A stretch of 64,000 bases of DNA from Pseudolysinimonas sp051954455 (GTDB lineage: Bacteria; Actinomycetota; Actinomycetes; Actinomycetales; Microbacteriaceae), in the NCBI RefSeq assembly GCF_051954455.1, contig NZ_JBQCHS010000006.1:1-64000 (forward strand), given 5' to 3'. Shown here piece by piece: positions 39,459 to 46,492 of this stretch. Every line of letters begins with the position of its first letter. Within the stretch, counting starts at the first letter, position 1. The notes beneath the pieces were generated by a model. That model saw only the letters and a list, made by a program, of their open reading frames with translations, did no database searches and had not been told where the DNA came from. The position numbers and the translations under genes are program-made.

Positions 39459-40336
39459 GCGGAGTAGGCGAAGGCGAGCTGCCGCAGCAGGGCGGCGTGG
39501 GATGCGAGCAGAGCACGGTCGACCCGGATCACGCGGTAGCCCGCGGCCTGGATCGCGTTGAGTCGGCGGATGTCGATCGAGAACTGCCGATCGTCCTCGG
39601 CGTGATGGCGGCCGTCGTACTCGACGACCAGCCGCCGGTCCGGCCAGACGAGGTCCCCGTGCCCCACGACGCGTCCTCTGGCGTCGGTCAGCTCCGCGTT
39701 GGGGACCGGCTCGGGCAGCCCGTGGCGCACGATCAGCAGCCGGAGCATCGTCTCGGGAGCAGAGTCCGTCCCGGGACGCATGAGACCGAGCGCAGTGCGC
39801 AGCTTCGCGGCACCGCGTCGCCCCGGACGGTCGATGCGAGCCCACAGCGCGTCGAGGGTCGCCACCGGGGATCGACGTCGCACGAGGCCGTCGCCCATCA
39901 CGACCAGGTCGTCCACGCCGAGGATCGCGGCGCTCTCCAGCCAAGCCTCCACCGGATCCGACACGGGCAGGCCGTCGGACGTGACGACCGTCGGCGCGGG
40001 GTACCGGGTCCGGTGCCCGACCACGCCCGGCCGGCGCATGGCGCGCGCCGCCTGGGGGAAGGTGACGTGCAGCGCTCGGCCGGCGCGGGGAGGTACGCGC
40101 ATCCCGAGCAGCTCGGCCGCGGTGACGTGGCTCAGATGCCGCCCCTCGGTCAGGAGGGGACGGATCGCGCGTGCTCGCGACCGGAGGTCGTCTCCGACCG
40201 GCGCGGAGGCGCGCGTGCCGCGATGGGGCGTCACGAGGTCGCCGGCTCGGAGCCGATCTCGACCGACGCCGCGATCGAGCGCCTCCCGCACCGAGAACTC
40301 CCGTCCCAGTGACGGCGGGAGCGGGCGCGGGCGCAT
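39434..40336 (-). CDS. DUF559 (Vsr-like endonuclease fold) protein with N-terminal AbiEi-like winged helix
   Basis: A 300-residue protein. The N-terminal half (FSVREALDRGVGRDRL; later HLSHVTAAELLGM) resembles the winged-helix region of AbiEi-type proteins. The C-terminal 110 residues form a DUF559/Vsr-like nuclease domain of the PD-(D/E)xK superfamily, with candidate metal ligands Asp228 (GHGDLVW) and Glu239 (VVEYDG) and His244/His245. Function is unknown; paralogues are typically annotated as endonuclease-domain proteins. It separates ispG from proS and is bracketed by two copies of a 57-bp palindrome, one of which supplies its last codons. Confidence 0.85.
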   Translation of the reverse strand: MRPRPLPPSLGREFSVREALDRGVGRDRLRAGDLVTPHRGTRASAPVGDDLRSRARAIRPLLTEGRHLSHVTAAELLGMRVPPRAGRALHVTFPQAARAMRRPGVVGHRTRYPAPTVVTSDGLPVSDPVEAWLESAAILGVDDLVVMGDGLVRRRSPVATLDALWARIDRPGRRGAAKLRTALGLMRPGTDSAPETMLRLLIVRHGLPEPVPNAELTDARGRVVGHGDLVWPDRRLVVEYDGRHHAEDDRQFSIDIRRLNAIQAAGYRVIRVDRALLASHAALLRQLAFAYSAEESRRGP

Positions 40337-40425
40337 GTCCTCACGGTGCTTCCCGGTCCGGTCTTCGCGCTCCGCTCACCGCCATCCCGTGGACAACCTC
40401 CCGCCCCGCCCACCCTGTGAACACG

Positions 40426-40482
40426 CGAGGAGTCGCCTGGCGGGGTTCCGCGGCTCCGCAGGGCCCGCGAAGCGACTCTTCG
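40426..40482. repeat. 57-bp palindromic element, copy 2
   Basis: Starts CGAGGAGTCGCCTGGCGGGG and ends GCGACTCTTCG. It is exactly 57 bp and in the same orientation as copy 1, on the 5' side of the DUF559 gene. The outer 17-base arms match at 14 positions, so the hairpin is weaker than in copy 1. It lies 74 bases upstream of the proS -10 box. Confidence 0.8.
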
Positions 40483-40555
40483 ACGAGGTGGCGATTGGAG
40501 ATGGAGGGGAGACGGGGGAGGGAGCGGAGCGGGGCTGGGGGTGTGCCGCGCTGGC

Positions 40556-40561
40556 TAGGGT
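40556..40561 (+). promoter_or_regulatory. putative -10 box (TAGGGT) before proS
   Basis: TAGGGT is followed by six bases (GGACGG) and GTG 40568, which supports this start over ATG 40580. A long G-rich purine tract lies just upstream. Confidence 0.55.
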
Positions 40562-40567
40562 GGACGG

Positions 40568-42331
40568 GTGCCCACCCGGATGACCACACTGTTCGTCCGC
40601 ACCCTGCGCGAGGACCCCTCCGACGCCGAGGTGCAGAGCCATCGCCTGCTCGTGCGAGCCGGCTACATCCGGCGCGCTGCTCCGGGCGTCTTCACCTGGC
40701 TGCCGCTCGGCCTCCGCGTGCGTGCGCGCATCGAGGCCGTCATCCGCGACGAGATGGAGCGCGCCGGCGCTCAGGAGGTCCACTTCCCGGCCCTGCTGCC
40801 GCGTGAACCCTACGAGCTGTCCGGCCGATGGGAGTCCTACGGCGATGGGATCTTCCGTCTGCAGGACCGCAAGGGCGCCGACTACCTGCTCGCGCCGACA
40901 CACGAGGAGATGTTCACGCTCCTCGTGAAGGACCTGTACTCGTCGTACAAGGATCTGCCCCTCACCATCTTCCAGATCCAGGACAAGTACCGCGACGAGG
41001 CGCGGCCCCGCGCCGGGCTCCTCCGCGGCCGCGAGTTCTCGATGAAGGACGCCTACTCGTTCGACATCGACGACGCCGGTCTCGAAACGAGCTACCAGGC
41101 GCAGCGCGAGGCCTACGAGCGGATCTTCACCCGCCTCGGGCTCGAGTACGTGATCGTCGCCGCCGACAACGGCCTGATGGGCGGGGCGCGGTCCGAGGAG
41201 TTCCTCCACCCGACTCCGATCGGAGAGGACAGCTTCGTCCGGTCCGCCGGGGGGTACGCGGCGAACGTCGAGGCGTTCACGACGCTCGCCCCCGAGCCCC
41301 GGTCCTTCGAGGGCCTGACCCCTGCCGAGGTGCTGCCGACCCCCGACTCGCCGACGATCGCGTCGCTGGTCGAGGAGGCGAACGCGCGCCATCCGCGTCC
41401 GGACGGCCGTGCGTGGACGGCGGCCGACACCCTCAAGAACATCGTCCTGGGGCTGACCCACCTCGACGGTCGCCGCGAGGTCGTGGTCGTCGGCATCCCC
41501 GGCGATCGTGAGATCGACATGAAGCGCGCCGAGGTCGCGTTCGCGCCCGCGGACGTCGAGCCCGCCACCGCGGCGGACTTCGAGGCCAACCCGCTCCTCG
41601 TCAAGGGATACATCGGTCCGTGGACGCCGGAGGGCGCCCTGCTCGGCGAGGAGTCGGCCACCGGCATCCGCTACGTCGTGGATCCCCGCGTCGTCGAGGG
41701 CTCGGGGTGGATCACCGGCGCGAACGCCGAGGGGCACCACGTCTTCGGGCTGGTCGCCGGGCGCGATTTCGAGGCCGACGGCGTCGTCGAGGTCGCCGAG
41801 GTGCGGGCGGGCGACCCCGCCCCGGACGGCTCCGGGCCGGTCGAGATCGCCCGCGGGATGGAGATCGGTCACGTCTTCCAGCTCGGCCGCTTCTTCGCCG
41901 ACGTCCTCGGGCTCCAGGTGCTCGACGAGAACGGCAAGCTCGTCACGGTCACCATGGGCTCCTACGGGATCGGCGTCACGCGCATCCTCGCGGCCATCGC
42001 CGAGGAGTACAGCGACGACAAGGGCCTCCTCTGGCCGAAGGAGGTCGCGCCGTTCCACGTGCACGTCATCGCGACGGGCCGTGATCAGGTCGCCTTCGAG
42101 CTGGGGGAGCGAATCGCGGCCGACCTCGAGGCCTCCGGCCGCGAGGTGCTGCTCGACGACCGCCCCAAGGTGTCGCCCGGCGTGAAGTTCGGCGACGCGG
42201 AGCTGCTCGGCGTGCCGACGATCGTCATCGCCGGCCGCGGCGCGGCGGACGGGATCGTGGAGCTCTGGGACCGCGCCACGGGCGAGCGCACCGACGTGCC
42301 GGCAGCCGAGCTGGTCGCGCGCCTCGGCTGA
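40568..42331 (+). CDS. proS: prolyl-tRNA synthetase, bacterial type with editing insertion
   Basis: A 587-residue class II synthetase charging tRNA-Pro. Motif 2 lies in YRDEARPRAGLLRGREFSMKD, motif 3 in GSYGIGVTRILAAI, and an insertion of about 170 residues (about 225-395) between motifs 2 and 3 corresponds to the INS editing domain that hydrolyses Ala-tRNA-Pro. The C-terminal anticodon-binding domain ends in VPAAELVARLG. A YbaK-type free-standing editing homologue is also in this window at 62.3-62.8 kb. Confidence 0.97.
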   Translation: MPTRMTTLFVRTLREDPSDAEVQSHRLLVRAGYIRRAAPGVFTWLPLGLRVRARIEAVIRDEMERAGAQEVHFPALLPREPYELSGRWESYGDGIFRLQDRKGADYLLAPTHEEMFTLLVKDLYSSYKDLPLTIFQIQDKYRDEARPRAGLLRGREFSMKDAYSFDIDDAGLETSYQAQREAYERIFTRLGLEYVIVAADNGLMGGARSEEFLHPTPIGEDSFVRSAGGYAANVEAFTTLAPEPRSFEGLTPAEVLPTPDSPTIASLVEEANARHPRPDGRAWTAADTLKNIVLGLTHLDGRREVVVVGIPGDREIDMKRAEVAFAPADVEPATAADFEANPLLVKGYIGPWTPEGALLGEESATGIRYVVDPRVVEGSGWITGANAEGHHVFGLVAGRDFEADGVVEVAEVRAGDPAPDGSGPVEIARGMEIGHVFQLGRFFADVLGLQVLDENGKLVTVTMGSYGIGVTRILAAIAEEYSDDKGLLWPKEVAPFHVHVIATGRDQVAFELGERIAADLEASGREVLLDDRPKVSPGVKFGDAELLGVPTIVIAGRGAADGIVELWDRATGERTDVPAAELVARLG

Positions 42332-42389
42332 GCGGGCTGCGCCGCGTCGCCTCCCTCTGGCGGATGACGCGCCGGTCCGGCGACGCCCG

Positions 42390-42395
42390 TAGCGT
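42390..42395 (+). promoter_or_regulatory. putative -10 box (TAGCGT) before the histidine kinase
   Basis: TAGCGT is followed by seven bases and GTG 42403, so the in-frame ATG at 42364 is rejected as the start. Confidence 0.55.
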
Positions 42396-42402
42396 GGACG
42401 GC

Positions 42403-43593
42403 GTGTTCCGACGCCTCTCGACGAGCCAGCTCGTCGTCGACGGCATCCTCGGGGTGGTGTGGGCGCTCCTGAACGGAGTGCCGGCCGTCGCGAGCCCGGG
42501 GGCCGTCCTCGTGGCGGTCGGCATGGGCGGGGTGGTGGCCATCCGGCGCCTGACGCCGCCGCTCGCCCTCGCGCTCGCGTGGCTCGTCGCGCTGGCGCAG
42601 GTGGTGACCGGCGTGGGACCGCTGCCGGCCGACCTCGCGATCCTGCCCATGCTGTTCGCCTGCGCCGCCTACGGCTCGCGACGGGTGCGCTGGCTGGCCT
42701 TCGTCTCCGGGTTCGTCGGCGCGGCGATCGCGACGCTCGCCGTCGCGTTCCCGAACGCCCTCGGATTCCTCGGCTCCTCGAGCCAGGACTTCGGTTTCAG
42801 CTTCCGCTACGACACCGACAGCCTGCGCAGCGCCATCCTCATGGCCGCGCTGTTCGCCTTCACGGTCACGATGTTCCTGCTGTCCTGGACCGCGGGCGTG
42901 CTGTACCGGACCTGGCGCCAGGCGCGCGCGAATCGCGCCGCCGCGATCGAGGCGGAGCGCGAGGTCGCCGCCGAGCAGGAGCGCACCCGGATCGCGCGCG
43001 ACATGCACGACATCGTCGCCCACTCCCTGGCGGTCGTCGTCGCCCAGGCCGACGGGGCGCGCTATCTGCGGCAGAAGGATCCCGAGGCCGTCGACGAGGC
43101 GCTGCAGACGATCGCGGCGACCGCCCGCGACGCGCTCGGCGACGTCCGCGTCCTGCTCGCGCAGCTCCGCCACCGCCAGGCCGACGGGCCGCAGCCGACG
43201 ATGGGCGACCTCGACCGCCTGGTCGATCAGCTCCGCGCGGCCGGGCTCCGCATCCGGCGCGAGGACTCGGGCACGCCGCTGCCGCTCGCGACGGGCCAGC
43301 AACTCGCCGTGTACCGCATCGCACAGGAGTCGCTCACGAACGCGCTGCGCCACGCCGACACCGCGCAGGAGGTCGAGCTCCGCCTCGGCTGGACGCCGCA
43401 CGGCCTCGAGCTCGTCGTCGTGAGCGCCCTCCCGGCCCACCCGGGGCCGGCGTCGACGGCCGGGCACGGCATCGCCGGCATGACCGAGCGCGCCGTCCTC
43501 GTCGGGGGCCGCCTCGCCGCCGGACCCGACGACGGGCGCTTCGTGGTGCGCGCCTGGCTCCCCGCCCCATCGCCTCAGGAGGTCTCCCCGTGA
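42403..43593 (+). CDS. NarL-family sensor histidine kinase
   Basis: A 396-residue membrane kinase with about five to six transmembrane helices (residues about 10-180) and no large extracellular domain, an intramembrane-sensing design often found with ABC exporters. HisKA_3 domain: phospho-acceptor His202 in RDMHDIVAHSL. The HATPase domain has GHGIAGMTERA; an N box occurs at SLTNALRHA. It is coupled to the response regulator by a 4-base overlap and precedes an ABC transporter, suggesting control of that transporter. Confidence 0.93.
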   Translation: MFRRLSTSQLVVDGILGVVWALLNGVPAVASPGAVLVAVGMGGVVAIRRLTPPLALALAWLVALAQVVTGVGPLPADLAILPMLFACAAYGSRRVRWLAFVSGFVGAAIATLAVAFPNALGFLGSSSQDFGFSFRYDTDSLRSAILMAALFAFTVTMFLLSWTAGVLYRTWRQARANRAAAIEAEREVAAEQERTRIARDMHDIVAHSLAVVVAQADGARYLRQKDPEAVDEALQTIAATARDALGDVRVLLAQLRHRQADGPQPTMGDLDRLVDQLRAAGLRIRREDSGTPLPLATGQQLAVYRIAQESLTNALRHADTAQEVELRLGWTPHGLELVVVSALPAHPGPASTAGHGIAGMTERAVLVGGRLAAGPDDGRFVVRAWLPAPSPQEVSP

Positions 43594-44243
43594 CCGACGC
43601 GATCCGGGTCGTCCTCGTCGACGACCAGGCGCTCTTCCGCACCGGCATCCGCATGCTCATCGGATCCCAGACGGATATCGAGGTCGTCGGCGAGGCCGCC
43701 GACGGGCGGGAGGCGCTCGCGGTCGTCGCCGAGAGCCGACCGGACGTCGTGCTCATGGACATCCGGATGCCGGTCATGGACGGCATCGAGGCGACGGAGC
43801 GCGTGGTCGCGATGCCCGACGGGCCGCGCGTCGTGGTGCTCACCACCTTCGACCTCGACGAGGCCGCCATGCGGGCGATCCGCGGCGGGGCGAGCGGCTT
43901 CCTGTTGAAGGACGCCGACCCCGAGTTCCTGCTCGCGGCGATCCGCACCGTGCACGCCGGCACGGCGGTCATCGCGCCGTCCGCGACGCAGGAGCTCATC
44001 GCCCGGCTCGATCGCACCCGCACGCCGGTGCCGGCCGAATTCGGCGAGCTGACCGCCCGCGAGCGCGACATCTTCCTGCTCGCGGCGCAGGGCCTCAGCA
44101 ACGCCGAGATCGCGGCGCGCGAGTACGTGAGCGAGGCGACCGTGAAGACGCACATCAGCCGCGTGCTCGGCAAGCTCGGGCTGCGCGACCGGGTGCAGCT
44201 GGTGGTCTACGCCTACGAGCACGGGCTCGCGACGGTGGAGTAG
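43590..44243 (+). CDS. NarL/LuxR-family response regulator
   Basis: A 217-residue regulator: receiver domain with phospho-acceptor Asp57 in VVLMDIRMPVMDG, and a C-terminal LuxR-type helix-turn-helix (ELTARERDIFLLAAQGLSNA, then VKTHISRVLGKL). GTG 43590 overlaps the kinase stop. Partner of the histidine kinase; the adjacent ABC genes are likely targets. Confidence 0.95.
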   Translation: MTDAIRVVLVDDQALFRTGIRMLIGSQTDIEVVGEAADGREALAVVAESRPDVVLMDIRMPVMDGIEATERVVAMPDGPRVVVLTTFDLDEAAMRAIRGGASGFLLKDADPEFLLAAIRTVHAGTAVIAPSATQELIARLDRTRTPVPAEFGELTARERDIFLLAAQGLSNAEIAAREYVSEATVKTHISRVLGKLGLRDRVQLVVYAYEHGLATVE

Positions 44244-44311
44244 AGCGGATCTCATCCCGGAGGATGACGTGCCCTCGACTCCCGGCCGACGCTCGGCGAG
44301 GCCCGCGTCCC

Positions 44312-44317
44312 TAGCGT
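44312..44317 (+). promoter_or_regulatory. putative -10 box (TAGCGT) before the ABC ATPase
   Basis: TAGCGT is followed by seven bases and ATG 44325. The 81-base gap after the response regulator could hold its binding site. Confidence 0.5.
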
Positions 44318-44324
44318 CGATGAC

Positions 44325-45086
44325 ATGGAGATCACGTCATCCGACATGGGCCTCGTCGCCCGGGTCGAGAACCTCACGAAGAGCTACGGCGGCGAGCGCA
44401 CGCGGGTCGACGCGCTGCGCGGCATCACCCTCGGCATCCGCCGCGGCGAGTTCACCGCGATCATGGGGCCCTCCGGCTCCGGCAAGTCGACGCTCATGCA
44501 CATCATGGCCGGCCTCGACTCGCCGACCGGCGGGCGCGTGTGGCTCGGCGACACCGAGATCGGCGGGATGGACGACACCCGGCTCACGCTCCTGCGCCGG
44601 CGTCGCGTCGGGTTCGTCTTCCAGTCGTTCAACCTCGTGCCGACGCTCGACGTCGCCGGCAACGTCGAGCTCCCGTTCGAGCTCGACGGGCGCCGGCCCT
44701 CCAACCAGGAGCTCGACTGGATCGCGGAGCTCGAGGTCGCCCTCGGCCTCGACGACCGCCTCGCGCACCGTCCGCACGAGCTCTCCGGCGGTCAGCAGCA
44801 GCGCGTCGCCATCGCCCGCGCCCTCGCGAGCCGGCCGGAGTTGATCTTCGCGGACGAGCCGACCGGCAACCTCGACTCCCGCTCGGGGCGCGAGGTGCTC
44901 GGCCTCCTGCAGTCGGCGACGCGGCAGTACGGACAGTCGATCGCGATGGTCACCCACGACCCGGTCGCGGCGAGCTACGCCGACCGCATCCTCTTCCTCG
45001 CCGACGGGCTCGTCGTCGAGGACCGCGGTCCCATGCAGGCGGCCGAGATCGCGACCTTCATGCTCGGGATGGAGCAGGCGGCGTGA
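44325..45086 (+). CDS. ABC transporter ATP-binding protein, MacB/LolD type
   Basis: A 253-residue ATPase with Walker A (GPSGSGKSTLMH), signature LSGGQQQRVAIARAL, Walker B (LIFADEPTGNLDS) and the switch His. The EPTGNLDS form marks the MacB/LolD/FtsE subfamily. Its stop overlaps the permease start as GTGA. With the upstream two-component system it forms the typical sensor-regulator-exporter unit seen for antimicrobial-peptide or envelope-stress response. Confidence 0.95.
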   Translation: MEITSSDMGLVARVENLTKSYGGERTRVDALRGITLGIRRGEFTAIMGPSGSGKSTLMHIMAGLDSPTGGRVWLGDTEIGGMDDTRLTLLRRRRVGFVFQSFNLVPTLDVAGNVELPFELDGRRPSNQELDWIAELEVALGLDDRLAHRPHELSGGQQQRVAIARALASRPELIFADEPTGNLDSRSGREVLGLLQSATRQYGQSIAMVTHDPVAASYADRILFLADGLVVEDRGPMQAAEIATFMLGMEQAA

Positions 45087-46462
45087 GGATCCAGTCGTCC
45101 AGCGTGCTCGTCGCGGGCATCAGCTCCGCCTTCGGGGTCGGGCTCCTGCAGGTCACCGGGCTCCTCGCCGCCCAGGTCGAGGCCGACGACGTGACGGGAT
45201 CGAGCCACACGGTCGCGCTCCTCCTCGCCGTCCTCGCGTGGGTCTTCATCCTCATCGCGGTGTACGTCGGCGCGGTCGTGACGTCGAACACGTTCGCCAC
45301 GATCGTCGCCGGGCGCGCCCGGCAGATCGCGCTCCTGCGGCTGCTCGGCTCGACCGCGCGCCGGCAGCGGCGTGCGATCGCGCGCGAGGGGCTCCTCGCC
45401 GGTGCGAGCGGCGCGGTGTCCGGCGCGCTCGCCGGCACCCTCCTCGCGTTCGTGCTCGCCCGCGTCGCCCTGGCCGTGGGCTGGTTCCGCGACGTCGAGT
45501 ACAGCTACCTGCAGCCCGGGCTGCTGTTCCCGCTCATCGCGGTCGTCCTCACGACCTGGCTCGCGTCCTGGATCGGCTCGCGGCGCGTGCTGACCGTCAC
45601 GCCGCTGCAGGCGATCGGCGGGGCGCAGGAGCTGTCGCGCGAGGAGGCGATGGACCGCCGCGGCCGCAACATCCTGTCGCTCGTCCTCGTCATCCTCGGC
45701 GGCGTCCTCCTGCTCGGGGGCGTGCTGCTCGGACTCATCAGCCCGGTCGCCGTGCTGATCGGCGTGCTCGGCGGGATCCTCTCCTTCACCGGGCTCGTGC
45801 TCGGCGCGGACGTCGTGATGCCCCCCGCGCTGCGGATCGTCGGGCGCTGGTTCGGGCGCTCCGCCCCGGCGCGGCTGGCGGCGGAGAACGCCCTCCGGCA
45901 CCCGCAGCGGAGCTCCCGAGCCACCATCGGCCTCGTCATCGGGGTGACCCTCATCACGATGTTCGGGGTGGCGATGGCGAGCTTCGCCGACGTCATCCGC
46001 GAGCAGCAGCGGACCCAGCCGGAGGTCTACCAGGGCACGGAGCAGATGCTCACGGTCGTGACCGCCGTCTTCTCGGTGCTCATCGGCTTCAGCGCCCTCA
46101 TCGCGGCGATCGGTCTCGTCAACAACCTGTCGCTGAGCGTCCTGCAGCGCACCCGGGAGCTGGGGCTCCTCCGGGCGCTGGGATTCTCGGTGCGGCAGCT
46201 GCGCCGGATGATCCTCACCGAGAGCGCGCAGCTCACGGTCACGGCGATCGTGCTCGGTCTGATCCTCGGCACGGTGTACGGCTGGGCCGGTGCGCAGGCG
46301 ACGCTGGGCGCGGTCGCGAAGGGCTTCGTCGCGCCGGGGATCCCCTGGCCGATCCTCGCGGCGATCGTCCTGGCGGGCGCCGCCCTTACCGCGATCGCCT
46401 CCTCGACCCCGGCCCGCCGCGCCACCCGCGTGACCCCGGTCACCGCGCTCGCGGTGGATTGA
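45083..46462 (+). CDS. FtsX-family ABC transporter permease
   Basis: A 459-residue permease with two FtsX domains and about eight transmembrane helices. The motifs RQIALLRLLGSTARRQRR and TRELGLLRALGFSVRQLRRM are the cytoplasmic coupling segments found at each FtsX domain. GTG 45083 overlaps the ATPase stop. It lacks a large periplasmic domain of the MacB type. Likely exports or extracts a hydrophobic peptide or lipid; the substrate is unknown. Confidence 0.92.
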   Translation: MRIQSSSVLVAGISSAFGVGLLQVTGLLAAQVEADDVTGSSHTVALLLAVLAWVFILIAVYVGAVVTSNTFATIVAGRARQIALLRLLGSTARRQRRAIAREGLLAGASGAVSGALAGTLLAFVLARVALAVGWFRDVEYSYLQPGLLFPLIAVVLTTWLASWIGSRRVLTVTPLQAIGGAQELSREEAMDRRGRNILSLVLVILGGVLLLGGVLLGLISPVAVLIGVLGGILSFTGLVLGADVVMPPALRIVGRWFGRSAPARLAAENALRHPQRSSRATIGLVIGVTLITMFGVAMASFADVIREQQRTQPEVYQGTEQMLTVVTAVFSVLIGFSALIAAIGLVNNLSLSVLQRTRELGLLRALGFSVRQLRRMILTESAQLTVTAIVLGLILGTVYGWAGAQATLGAVAKGFVAPGIPWPILAAIVLAGAALTAIASSTPARRATRVTPVTALAVD

Positions 46463-46479
46463 CGGAGGGGCGACCTCAG

Positions 46480-46485
46480 TACGCT
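46480..46485 (+). promoter_or_regulatory. putative -10 box (TACGCT) before the AfsR-like regulator
   Basis: TACGCT is followed by seven bases (TGCGCGA) and GTG 46493. Confidence 0.5.
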
Positions 46486-46492
46486 TGCGCGA

